Virus record (IMG/VR): IMGVR_UViG_3300031857_001491
Coordinates: 1-22,684 of that record
Strand: one strand, 5' to 3'
Length of the DNA: 22,684 nt
Source: a virus
Part shown: positions 13,364-19,755 of the stretch, one piece after another
How positions within the stretch are numbered: the first letter of the stretch is position 1
Layout of the letters: each line of letters begins with the position of its first letter
Notes under the pieces: generated by a model
What the model was told of the DNA's origin: nothing
Databases searched by the model: none
Seen by the model: only the letters and a program-made list of their open reading frames with translations
Position numbers and translations under genes: made by a program

Positions 13364-13918
13364 TTAGCAATACCCGCCTTTGTTCATCTTGACCATCTTG
13401 CCTTTGGTTTTGCCTTTGATCTCAATGCCACCGCCTTTAGCCATGCTATGCATACGCTTCTCATGTCCTTTAACAGCCTTGGCAGCAACTTTCTTCATCA
13501 TTGGTTTGTCTTTAGAAACGTCTGAATGGGCCATACCGCCTTTTTTCATACCAGCCTCAGCCATCTCATGTTTAATCATGGACTTAGGAGCGCCCTTTTT
13601 CTTCATAAAATCAACTTCTTTCTTAACCATCATCTTAGATTCTTTCATTTCTTTTCCTTTCAAAATTCCACCGTCTTTTTTACCAGCATACTTTTCTAAA
13701 CTAAAATTTGGTAATTGCATCATCCCATGATTAGACCGTGGTTTGTTGAATTTACCTTTAGATGGATTAGTAGATCCACCAGTTCTAAACTTTTTACCTT
13801 TATCAGCTTCCATAAAATCTTCTCCAACAGATTTAGGAATGCCAACCTTTTTAGCAAACTTTGGGTTATTAGCCACAGCTGCCATTAGGTTGTGCTGTTT
13901 TTTGCTGACGCTAGGCAT
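13364..13918 (-). CDS. Basic modular phage protein with C-terminal IKGKTKGKMV motif
   Basis: A 184-residue, strongly Lys/Met/Gly-rich protein. Residues 1-45 (MPSVSKKQHNLMAAVANNP, FAKKVGIPKSVGEDFMEADK) are a pattern I recall from many environmental phages without known function. Residues 93-160 are a second module (KMMVKKEVDFMKKKGAPKSM, IKHEMAEAGM, HEKRMHSMAKGG). Residues 161-176 (KGGGIEIKGKTKGKMV) align with the end of the EF-hand protein (IKGKTRGKMV), followed by KMNKGGYC. Its ATG lies 8 bases inside the preceding gene. The charge suggests a DNA- or capsid-interacting protein, which is inference. Confidence 0.8.
   Translation of the reverse strand: MPSVSKKQHNLMAAVANNPKFAKKVGIPKSVGEDFMEADKGKKFRTGGSTNPSKGKFNKPRSNHGMMQLPNFSLEKYAGKKDGGILKGKEMKESKMMVKKEVDFMKKKGAPKSMIKHEMAEAGMKKGGMAHSDVSKDKPMMKKVAAKAVKGHEKRMHSMAKGGGIEIKGKTKGKMVKMNKGGYC
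13391..13438 (-). other. Tag-like C-terminal motif GGGIEIKGKTKGKMV
   Basis: Codes for residues 161-176 of the 184-residue protein. It shares IKGKT[KR]GKMV with tag copy 1 but has GGGIE in place of RADGCA, so it appears to be a variant of the tag. Confidence 0.6.
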
Positions 13919-14162
13919 TTATTTTCCCTTGAATAAGCTGATCAATTTTGACTTCAAGCTTGTTAAAGCGTTGGTCAATATGAGCCATAATTTTGTCAAT
14001 TTCTGCATTAGTGACGTTATCACGAGCTACCTCCTCACGGGTTTTATTTAATAGGATGTTAAGACGTGCCAGTTCAGAGGACTTTTCTCTTGCCCAAAGA
14101 CCAACAAGAACTCCTGCTAATGTTAAGACAGCGTTCCATAGATATAACATTTCTTGGCTCAT
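13911..14162 (-). CDS. Small membrane-anchored coiled-coil protein (possible holin or spanin-like)
   Basis: An 83-residue protein with one hydrophobic segment near the N-terminus (about residues 5-22, LYLWNAVLTLAGVLVGLW) and a charged helix for the rest (SELARLNILLNKTREEVARD, IDQRFNKLEVKIDQLIQG) likely to be a coiled coil. I chose the ATG at 14162, which follows the preceding stop by two bases and has GGAAG eight bases away, over an ATG at 14177 that would overlap the upstream gene. Topology resembles small phage membrane proteins such as class II holins or inner-membrane spanins, but no partner lysis gene is visible, so the lysis role is only a possibility. Confidence 0.72.
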   Translation of the reverse strand: MSQEMLYLWNAVLTLAGVLVGLWAREKSSELARLNILLNKTREEVARDNVTNAEIDKIMAHIDQRFNKLEVKIDQLIQGKINA

Positions 14163-14164
14163 GT

Positions 14165-14425
14165 TTAGCACTTCCATCTTGCCAAAGAAGCTGCTTTACG
14201 AGTAGGTCTGCCTTTTTCATCTTTCATTGGTCCAGGCATTCCAGACATACGAGCGCAGAAAGACTTCTTGCGAGCGCCACCTTCTGGCTGTGGAGCCTTT
14301 AGATTCGAGCCAGTCGCTTTATTATATTTAGCACGACCCTTGGCGGTAAGCCCAGCACCCTTAGATACAGGCAGCTTTTCACCACGACCAATCGCAAGAG
14401 AGGGTCCTTTCTTTTTAGTAACCAT
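14165..14425 (-). CDS. DUF6321-like small basic protein
   Basis: An 86-residue basic protein. It contains GAGLTAKGRAKYNKATGSNLKAP and KKSFCARMSGMPGP, and ends in RKAASLARWKC. This combination is what I remember for DUF6321 proteins, which are common in phages and have no known activity. Two cysteines, one in SFCAR and one at the very end, could pair or bind a metal, but this is not established. The ATG is joined to the stop of the glycosyltransferase gene by a TAATG overlap. Unlike its neighbours downstream it does not carry the RADGCA tag. Confidence 0.8.
   Translation of the reverse strand: MVTKKKGPSLAIGRGEKLPVSKGAGLTAKGRAKYNKATGSNLKAPQPEGGARKKSFCARMSGMPGPMKDEKGRPTRKAASLARWKC
14171..14175 (-). 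promoter_or_regulatory. Ribosome-binding site deciding the 14162 start
   Basis: GGAAG on the minus strand, eight bases before ATG 14162, within the last codons of the upstream gene. It supports the shorter start of the membrane protein. Confidence 0.5.
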
Positions 14426-15195
14426 TATGCGACATCCTTTTTGGAGTCAATAGGTCTAATAAGAGGATATAAATAGTCCTCACCAAATGATCCTTCAAAC
14501 TCAGTAATGCCCATGTGATTTAACTTAATTGTAGGATCAATCCATACCTCATAGCCATGCTCAGTAGCACGGTCGCAGAACGTATAGTCCTCGCCTACAT
14601 AGCCTTCTGGAGTGGATTTAAAGTCAAAGAATGAATAGCAAAACTTGTCTGGATGTCCGTTTTCTACTCGGTCATCATGGTACTTCCACTCAGGATGATT
14701 GTCTCTGAGGGTCTCAAATACTTCTCTACGAATCAACATAAAGGCGGTGGCGATGCGTTTAGCTTTAACTAAACCATAGGCATTCATATAAATACCGCCA
14801 TCGGCATCTTGCTCTAATGTAGAAATGTAAGTTTTTTGTTTCTTACGGGCTACAGGAACACCGCCTACGATACCCTTCTTAGGATCTATATTCCAAGCCA
14901 TTAAACGGAAAATGTCTTCTGCGTTGAAGTTGATGTCTGAATCAATAAACATTAGATCCGTGCAGTCTGAGGCTAAAAAATCTTTAGCTATTAAGTTTCT
15001 TACACGAGAAACTACGGAACACCCAGAAATGTTGCAGATCTGGATTTGTACTCCATGTTTAGGTGCTTCTACGCAAAACTGGGCTAATGAGATAGCTAGT
15101 TTTACAGAAACTTTAAAGTCGTAAGCGGGAAGACCAAGCATGATCTTCCTGCCTACTAAATTAAATGAACCTTGTGCTTGTACTGGTTCTGACAT
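14425..15195 (-). CDS. GT-A-type glycosyltransferase
   Basis: A 256-residue protein with the layout of a single-domain, cytoplasmic GT-A glycosyltransferase. An N-terminal Rossmann-like strand (KIMLGLPAYDF) is followed by SRVRNLIAKDFL and the metal/nucleotide-sugar-binding DxD motif at residues 85-87 (FIDSD). Residues 147-160 (RIATAFMLIRREVF) resemble the family's conserved strand-helix. Near the end, GEDYTFCDRATEHGYEVWID and PTIKLNHMG give the ED catalytic pair (202-203) and the late His (227). The family transfers a sugar from a nucleotide donor; the acceptor cannot be read here. Its place among capsid genes suggests modification of virion proteins or of host-surface glycan, both inferred. 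No signal peptide is present. Confidence 0.83.
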   Translation of the reverse strand: MSEPVQAQGSFNLVGRKIMLGLPAYDFKVSVKLAISLAQFCVEAPKHGVQIQICNISGCSVVSRVRNLIAKDFLASDCTDLMFIDSDINFNAEDIFRLMAWNIDPKKGIVGGVPVARKKQKTYISTLEQDADGGIYMNAYGLVKAKRIATAFMLIRREVFETLRDNHPEWKYHDDRVENGHPDKFCYSFFDFKSTPEGYVGEDYTFCDRATEHGYEVWIDPTIKLNHMGITEFEGSFGEDYLYPLIRPIDSKKDVA

Positions 15196-15198
15196 TTT

Positions 15199-15513
15199 TT
15201 ATCCGTAAAAGACAACTACAGACGCTGTATTGCTTACAGTGCCGTGTAGATTAGTTTCAACCAAAATACCTTCGCCAGGAATAATGACGCTATATGCACC
15301 AGCATTTGCTACGGCTGGGGTATTTAGGGTCAAAAGAATATCTCCACTTGCTCCGTTATCTCTAAAGACAACAGAACCAGCGGTTGATCCTGGTACTACA
15401 TAAAGGCTTTTAATACGGATACGCCCTAAATTGGCGGGAGTACCAGCATTATTAGTGACTTGTCCAGTCGCAGTTAGCGGTGCTGACGCTTGTACATCTG
15501 ATTGCATTGCCAT
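15199..15513 (-). CDS. Small beta-rich virion protein
   Basis: A 104-residue protein, Ala/Val/Gly/Thr-rich, beginning MAMQSDVQASAPLTATGQV. It carries IRIKSLYVVPGSTAGSVVFRDN, SVIIPGEGILVETNLHG and a terminal VVVFYG, a pattern I have seen in small phage proteins near capsid genes. The regular strands and lack of catalytic residues suggest a small beta-sandwich head-surface or decoration protein. AGGAG lies a few bases before the ATG. Function is not demonstrated. Confidence 0.8.
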   Translation of the reverse strand: MAMQSDVQASAPLTATGQVTNNAGTPANLGRIRIKSLYVVPGSTAGSVVFRDNGASGDILLTLNTPAVANAGAYSVIIPGEGILVETNLHGTVSNTASVVVFYG

Positions 15514-15537
15514 AATTAATCTCCTAAGATGTTAAGT

Positions 15538-15559
15538 GGGCTAGGGAAAACCCTAACCC
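15538..15559 (-). other. 9-base-pair stem with a UUUU loop between two virion genes
   Basis: In the minus-strand RNA this reads GGGUUAGGG, UUUU, CCCUAGCCC, a nine-pair stem with one U-G wobble, placed just after the stop of 15566-16036. No run of U follows, so it is not a textbook terminator. It could be a processing, pausing or mRNA-stabilising hairpin. Confidence 0.45.
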
Positions 15560-15565
15560 GCCAGA

Positions 15566-16036
15566 TTAATTATTAAAGGTCGTTTGGAACTGACCGCCAT
15601 CAGAATTACGAACCACATATGTAGCAACCAAAACTGATGCACCTGAAGTAGATGTACCAGCTAAAGTAGCAGTAATGATAGCGTCTGTAGTTCCTACGTT
15701 AGCCATAAAAGCTGCCCCAGTAGTAGCAATAGTAAAGCTAGACACGCCCGCTGCGGATGGGTTTGTTAATCCAGAGGTAATAGTAGTAGCACCACTAGAC
15801 AGGGTAATTGTTGGGGTTGTACCGCCAGCATAGCCTGTTGTAGTGATTAACTGAAAGCCTGTAATTAAAGCTCCAGCAGGAATTGTGAATACGTTTGTTG
15901 CTCCGTTGGCAAATCCTAAAGTAGCATTTTGAGCAACTACGGTGCAGCCTGTGTTGCGAATAGAACCAGCAGTAGTGCCAGTGGTGTTTTTAACAGTCCC
16001 TAATAACCAAGGACCTAGGTGTGTAGCGAAACCCAT
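15566..16036 (-). CDS. Beta-rich capsid-associated protein
   Basis: A 156-residue protein starting MGFATHLGPWLLGTVKNTTG and rich in Thr, Gly, Ala and Val, with strands such as NVFTIPAGALITGFQLI, PTITLSSGATTI and SVLVATYVVRNSDGG near the end. The ATG at 16036 has AAGGAG six bases upstream; an ATG ten codons earlier (16066) lies on top of that site and is unlikely. It is the first gene after the terminator behind the major capsid gene, so it probably begins a new transcript or depends on read-through. Composition and position suggest a head decoration or surface protein; no enzymatic motif is visible. Confidence 0.8.
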   Translation of the reverse strand: MGFATHLGPWLLGTVKNTTGTTAGSIRNTGCTVVAQNATLGFANGATNVFTIPAGALITGFQLITTTGYAGGTTPTITLSSGATTITSGLTNPSAAGVSSFTIATTGAAFMANVGTTDAIITATLAGTSTSGASVLVATYVVRNSDGGQFQTTFNN

Positions 16037-16042
16037 GAGGTT

Positions 16043-16048
16043 CTCCTT
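16043..16048 (-). promoter_or_regulatory. Ribosome-binding site deciding the 16036 start
   Basis: AAGGAG on the minus strand, six bases ahead of ATG 16036. It excludes the earlier in-frame ATG at 16066 as the main start. Confidence 0.7.
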
Positions 16049-16062
16049 ATATGCACATAAAC

Positions 16063-16103
16063 CCATATCATCGGTGCATCGTCCCCTAGGCGGGCTGATA
16101 TGG
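16063..16103 (-). other. Inverted repeat in the leader after the capsid terminator
   Basis: Perfect 8-base arms CCATATCA (16063-16070) and TGATATGG (16096-16103) are separated by 25 bases. A second short inverted repeat, GGAC-AAATTA-GTCC (16102-16115), abuts it. These lie in the 147-base gap between terminator and the next gene, and could form RNA structure or be an operator. I searched for a sigma-70-like promoter on the minus strand here and found no convincing -35/-10 pair. Confidence 0.4.
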
Positions 16104-16146
16104 ACAAATTAGTCCTAGTCTTGAAACAATCTTACTACAAATAAAA

Positions 16147-16177
16147 GAAAAAGGGGAGTTTTTGGCTCCCCTTTTTT
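16147..16177 (-). terminator. Rho-independent terminator after the major capsid gene
   Basis: On the plus strand AAAAAGGGGAG (16148-16158) and CTCCCCTTTTT (16166-16176) are perfectly complementary around a 7-base loop. On the minus strand this gives a GC-rich stem followed by a T-rich tract 7 bases after the capsid stop, the standard intrinsic terminator form; it is bidirectional. It separates the highly expressed capsid transcript from the downstream genes. Confidence 0.88.
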
Positions 16178-16183
16178 AGCACA

Positions 16184-17098
16184 TTAAGCGCCTTGTGAAC
16201 CCCACATACCGAGGGGATCAGACCAGCCGAAGCTGTAACGCTCACGAGACTTGTAACGAACGTTACCAGTATCGAAGTCACCGTCCATGCTGTTGCTCAA
16301 AGGAGTACGAACAAAATGCTTCATACCATTTGGAACATCAGTACAGAGGAAGTAAGCATTTGGATCGGTCAGGTAGTTATTAACTGAATAACCTTCTGGG
16401 ATCGAACCATTGTTTACTAAAGCGTTGATGTCGTTGTCAGTTGTACCAACACGCAATTGGGTTTCGAGCAAACGGGTTGCAACGAACTGTAGTGCGGGTG
16501 GAACAATTAACTTACGTGGTTTTGCAGCGATTAACAAACTACGCTCGTCTGTCCAAGCAGCGATCTGAATAACGGCAGCTTCCAAGGAAGTTTCGTTCAA
16601 ATCAGCAGCGGTAGACTGAGTGTTGCTGTTAGTGCCACCAGAAACCAGTGGGTGTGATGTCGAGAACAAAGGTACACCGTCACCACCGTAATATTGGGCA
16701 GAGTTGGTGAAACCGTTGTTTAACACAGCAGCGGCTTTAACCTGTTTGGTATAAGCCATAGCACGAGCCAAAGCCTTGGTATAACGAGCGGATAGGCTGT
16801 CATACAAGTTGTCCTCGATTGCCTCTTCCGTTAGGGAGAAGCCGAGAGCAATGGTTTCGTGGTTGTAACGTGCTGTGAATGCCTCTTGTGCATTGTCATA
16901 AGCGATGGCAGAGCCTTCGTTTTTGACTGGTGCAGCTGAGAAGCCAGACAGTTTGGTTTCTTCTTCAAACGAACGCTCAGAGGTCTCAGTTTCGTAGATC
17001 TCTTTGTGTTGTTCACCATATGTTGCATACTCAAGACCGAACAATGCGTTCAAGCCAGGGAGCAACTCTTTAAGTAGTTGGGCACGAGAAATAGCCAT
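16184..17098 (-). CDS. Major capsid protein (Mu gpT-like)
   Basis: A 304-residue HK97-fold capsid candidate resembling the Mu gpT head subunit family. The N-terminus has RAQLLKELLPGLNALFG and EIYETETSERSFEEETKLSG (an E-loop-like stretch). Then come RYNHETIALGFSLTEEAIED, SARYTKALARAMAYTKQ, a loop with PLFSTSHPLVSGG, and the late KLIVPPALQFVATRLLET and YFLCTDVPNGMKHFVRTPL strands. Length, absence of membrane segments and position after a scaffold-type gene agree. AAGGAGC is close to the ATG. It forms the shell of the head and is probably the most abundant product; the strong terminator directly after it fits this. No prohead protease gene is visible. Confidence 0.9.
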   Translation of the reverse strand: MAISRAQLLKELLPGLNALFGLEYATYGEQHKEIYETETSERSFEEETKLSGFSAAPVKNEGSAIAYDNAQEAFTARYNHETIALGFSLTEEAIEDNLYDSLSARYTKALARAMAYTKQVKAAAVLNNGFTNSAQYYGGDGVPLFSTSHPLVSGGTNSNTQSTAADLNETSLEAAVIQIAAWTDERSLLIAAKPRKLIVPPALQFVATRLLETQLRVGTTDNDINALVNNGSIPEGYSVNNYLTDPNAYFLCTDVPNGMKHFVRTPLSNSMDGDFDTGNVRYKSRERYSFGWSDPLGMWGSQGA

Positions 17099-17109
17099 TT
17101 AATTGCTCC

Positions 17110-17724
17110 TTAAGCTGCTGTTGCGACAGGGGTTGCACTGTAATAGGTATGGACGCCAAAGTTAAACTTGACGATTACCTCAGTGAAAGAACCAGCGGCA
17201 TTAACAGTCTCTGGAACACCCGCAATAATACGGAATGGCAGAGTTGTTACTGAATCGCTAGTAGCGTTACGTACACCTTCGTTTGAATCACCAGAAGTTG
17301 TAGAACCAGCGGTGGTAAAGATACCAACGTTGTTACCTACATCAGTCTGAACCAATCCGCCAATAGCGGTTGATGACGAGAGAACTGCTACTTTAAATAA
17401 AGCATCAGGATCGTCAGACACAAATGCAACGATATCCGAAGCAACAGTGCTTGCAGGATAGTATTGCTGTTGAAGGAGCTGCTTGGTAGTTGGGTTTGTG
17501 AACTGACAGCCCATGAAAATACCAACAGCATCGGTCGCAGAATCAGTGGTAGAAACACGACTCAAAGTACCGCCTGTGTTCAGACGCACGACATCACCAA
17601 AAAATATGGATGTGCCAGAGCCTGAGGCGATGGGAATTGAGCGAATTTGACCAGCAAATACCTGACCACCGATCAAATTGATCGGTCTGAACCCATAGGG
17701 TCCGTCTACGGTAGGATAAGCCAT
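17110..17724 (-). CDS. Virion structural protein next to capsid (head decoration candidate)
   Basis: A 204-residue protein with MAYPTVDGPYGFRPINLIGGQV at the start and strands FFGDVVRLNTGGTL, AVGIFMGCQF and FTEVIVKFNFGVH. The YGFRPI.LIGG motif is one I know from phage proteins adjacent to the major capsid gene. Composition is beta-rich with few charges and no membrane or catalytic motif. GGAG precedes the ATG. It lies directly upstream of the capsid gene and is probably co-expressed; a decoration or minor capsid role is inferred. Confidence 0.8.
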   Translation of the reverse strand: MAYPTVDGPYGFRPINLIGGQVFAGQIRSIPIASGSGTSIFFGDVVRLNTGGTLSRVSTTDSATDAVGIFMGCQFTNPTTKQLLQQQYYPASTVASDIVAFVSDDPDALFKVAVLSSSTAIGGLVQTDVGNNVGIFTTAGSTTSGDSNEGVRNATSDSVTTLPFRIIAGVPETVNAAGSFTEVIVKFNFGVHTYYSATPVATAA

Positions 17725-17745
17725 TTATAACTCCTAAATTAAAAA

Positions 17746-18192
17746 TTAACCTTTTCCAAAAGTCACCGTGGATTTCTTCTCATTAAAGAGCGGCATCCTT
17801 GGGTCATTCTGGCGCATAAGATTATTGTCTACAGCGTCCATCTGACTTTCTGCTTGGATTCGGTAATGTTGATTACGTTGTCCAACAAACTCATCTGGAG
17901 TTTTGCATAACAATAAACCGCCAATCTCAATGTTGTCCTTAAAACGACTATTGGGATCAACTAGCAGTTGGAACTTCGGTTGCTCCTCTATCCGTACAGG
18001 TTCCCATCCTTCTCTGAGTTTGGCAGAGAGATTACGAGGGTCCGCAGTACCTAAAGTAGAAGTTCTGATCCAGCGGTAAGCAAATCCTGCCTGCTTGTCT
18101 GGTTCTGGCAACAATTCAGGCGGTTTCCACTGCTGGGGACGCATGTCTTGTTGACGGGTTTCTACTTCACGAGGTTTTCTGTTTTCAGCCAT
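17746..18192 (-). CDS. Unknown head-module protein
   Basis: A 148-residue protein with the start at ATG 18192 (MAENRKPREVETRQQ), which has GGAG seven bases upstream; an earlier ATG at 18219 would lie inside the scaffold gene. The sequence is charged and Pro/Gln-rich at first (QQWKPPELLPEPDKQ), then folded-looking: FAYRWIRTSTLGTADPRNLS, LREGWEPVRI, NIEIGGLLLCKTPDEFVGQR, and a terminal FGKG. The WEPV.I and EIGGLLLCK.P pieces recall small proteins between scaffold and capsid genes in other phages, of unknown role. It may assist assembly or be a minor head component. Confidence 0.78.
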   Translation of the reverse strand: MAENRKPREVETRQQDMRPQQWKPPELLPEPDKQAGFAYRWIRTSTLGTADPRNLSAKLREGWEPVRIEEQPKFQLLVDPNSRFKDNIEIGGLLLCKTPDEFVGQRNQHYRIQAESQMDAVDNNLMRQNDPRMPLFNEKKSTVTFGKG

Positions 18193-19150
18193 TTTGGGAC
18201 TCCAGTTTAGTAAGTTCACGAGCGTATTGCTCTGGTGTTAGATTAAATTTCTTAGCCAGTTGTACTTGCGTTGGCGTAAGTTTGACTCTTTTTGGAGAGG
18301 TAGACCTAGTCGCTGGCGCAACTACCGTGCTCGGTTTACTAGTTTTTACAGAGGTTTTGGCCTCCGTCTCCGAAGAGTATTTGGTCTCTTCTGCGACCCC
18401 AAATTTCTCTGGGAATCTTTGACGCATTTCTGTGTCAATGACCTTGAAATAGTGGTCAGATCCTATCGGAACTCCTTCTCTTTCCAAGCGTCTATGAACA
18501 CCCATCGCTAGGTAGCTCATGTCTTCATCAACCCCATACCAGCTGTTTTTGTCCAGCCAAGATTGGGTTTTTGAGTCCAATCTTTGAGGTTGTTGTTGTA
18601 TTTGTACAGGAGTTTCTTCATTTTGTAAAGTGTCTTCTGCAAATTCTGGTTTGTACTGCTCCACCTGTTGGGATTCAAGCTGTACTTTGGTGAGCTTTTC
18701 TTGAGCTTCTACAAGACGATCTGAATCGCCAGAGTCATATGCGTTCTTGTATTCCGACTTAGCCTTTTCTAATTCATGGGCTATGTTTTCCTTGTACTTG
18801 GTGTGCAAGGTCTGCTCGCCAGCGCTTAATTTAGTTTTGAGTTTTTGATTTTCCGCAAGCAATTGCTGTGCTACACGGGCAGCCTCTTTAGCTTCTTTAG
18901 CTGAGTCTTCCCTTGCTCTGCGTTCATCGTTCCAAACCTTTTTAAGCTGTAAAAGTTTTTCCTTAGCTCTGCCAGTAAAGGCTTCTAGGTCATCGGTGTC
19001 AAGCTCTTCAACGATGTCCTTTGGCATTGGTGTTGCATTAACACGGTCTTCCTCTGGGGTATCGTCTTCGATAACTATTTCAAGCTCTTCCTCTTCGGTT
19101 TCCTTTTTTTCATGGGGAAACTGAAATTCTTCCATTTCTAATTCAGGCAT
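18185..19150 (-). CDS. Scaffolding protein candidate
   Basis: A 321-residue protein with a very acidic start (MPELEMEEFQFPHEKKETEE then EELEIVIEDDTPEED), a long charged helical middle likely to be coiled coil (AREDSAKEAKEAARVAQQLL, ENQKLKTKL), and a domain at about 190-260 with WLDKNSWYGVDEDMSYLA and HRRLEREGVPIGSDHYFKV that I recall from phage scaffold genes. The C-terminus is basic and helical (SPKRVKLTPTQVQLAKKFN), as expected for a capsid-binding tail. It precedes the capsid gene and follows portal and co-chaperonin, the usual order. It should act inside the prohead as an assembly core. It overlaps the next gene by 8 bases. Confidence 0.8.
   Translation of the reverse strand: MPELEMEEFQFPHEKKETEEEELEIVIEDDTPEEDRVNATPMPKDIVEELDTDDLEAFTGRAKEKLLQLKKVWNDERRAREDSAKEAKEAARVAQQLLAENQKLKTKLSAGEQTLHTKYKENIAHELEKAKSEYKNAYDSGDSDRLVEAQEKLTKVQLESQQVEQYKPEFAEDTLQNEETPVQIQQQPQRLDSKTQSWLDKNSWYGVDEDMSYLAMGVHRRLEREGVPIGSDHYFKVIDTEMRQRFPEKFGVAEETKYSSETEAKTSVKTSKPSTVVAPATRSTSPKRVKLTPTQVQLAKKFNLTPEQYARELTKLESQNG
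18200..18203 (-). promoter_or_regulatory. Ribosome-binding site deciding the 18192 start
   Basis: GGAG on the minus strand, seven bases before ATG 18192, embedded in the end of the scaffold gene. It favours the shorter start over ATG 18219. Confidence 0.5.
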
Positions 19151-19160
19151 TATTTTCTCC

Positions 19161-19571
19161 TTAAGGTCTGGTTATGCCACGGGGATCTTCGACTATTCCT
19201 TCTACAGAATCGTCATTGATGATCCTAAATTCACGTCCGTGGATCTTTAATCGTGTGCCAGAGTTTGGTCTGGCTAGGATAAAGTCACCAACTTTGCACC
19301 ATGGCCCAGTAGGGAAACGGCTTTCGTCCTTGTAACAATCAGGACCCATTTTGACAACAAAAAACACCGTTGAAAGTACTTCTTCGTGACGCAGTGTGGT
19401 ATCCGATTTGAGGATTCCGCTTTCGTAACTCTCTTCAATGTCTGGAATAGCGCACAAAATGCGGTATCCAGAGGGTTCGGGTAGTTGTTTTGCTTTTTCT
19501 TCTGCTGTTTGAGGCAGAGTTGTTACTGCGGATACGTCATCGGGATTTGAGCCGATTAGTATTTCAGTCAT
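19161..19571 (-). CDS. GroES-like co-chaperonin
   Basis: A 136-residue protein with a GroES-type core. Strand one is GYRILCAIPDIEE (35-47), followed by a mobile-loop candidate SYESGILKSDTT (48-59); GIL at 52-54 corresponds to the GroEL-contacting hydrophobic triad. Then come VFFVVKMGPDCYKD, CKVGDFILARPNSGTRLKI and the ending DSVEGIVEDP, which parallel VGPG, the KVGD core and the ILAIVE end of GroES. About 34 residues precede the core. It may cap host GroEL while folding a phage protein, as T4 gp31 does for gp23; the capsid protein is the obvious candidate client, by inference. The 8-base overlap with the upstream gene and placement between portal and scaffold support an assembly role. Confidence 0.83.
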   Translation of the reverse strand: MTEILIGSNPDDVSAVTTLPQTAEEKAKQLPEPSGYRILCAIPDIEESYESGILKSDTTLRHEEVLSTVFFVVKMGPDCYKDESRFPTGPWCKVGDFILARPNSGTRLKIHGREFRIINDDSVEGIVEDPRGITRP

Positions 19572-19755
19572 TAGATTTCTCCATTCGTTGTTTGAGGTCT
19601 GTTATTGCTAAACATGCGGACTCAAGACCCCGTATTTGTCCACAAGCGTACTTATATTCCTCGTAATTGGCACAATTTCCCGCAGAAATAGCGTTTTGGA
19701 GCATATTTATACGGTCACGGTACTCATTTAAGAGGTAATCCAAGTTTTTATCCAC
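19564..19755 (-). CDS. Small helical protein between portal and co-chaperonin
   Basis: A 63-residue, mainly helical protein (MDKNLDYLLNEYRDRINML, YEEYKYACGQIRGLESACLA, DLKQRMEKSND). Three cysteines occur. It starts at GTG 19755, with AGGAAAAA upstream, in a TAGTG overlap with the portal stop, and ends overlapping the co-chaperonin start by 8 bases. Small helical proteins at this position are usual in phages with this gene order but have no defined function. The tight coupling suggests a role in prohead or portal assembly. Confidence 0.75.
   Translation of the reverse strand: MDKNLDYLLNEYRDRINMLQNAISAGNCANYEEYKYACGQIRGLESACLAITDLKQRMEKSND

Noticed and set aside
12910-13392. 160-residue plus-strand open frame
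   Set aside because: It is antisense to three minus-strand genes with good motifs and coupled starts; the Leu/Phe/Ser-rich translation is the complement of Lys-rich coding DNA.
13380-13730. 116-residue plus-strand open frame, hydrophobic and membrane-like
   Set aside because: Antisense to the Lys/Met-rich gene at 13364-13918; complements of AAA/AAG/ATG codons give Phe, Leu and His, which mimic membrane segments.
16037-16146. Sigma-70 promoter for the genes after the capsid terminator
   Set aside because: No hexamer pair with correct spacing matched well on the minus strand; candidates had three or four of six -10 bases with poor -35 partners.
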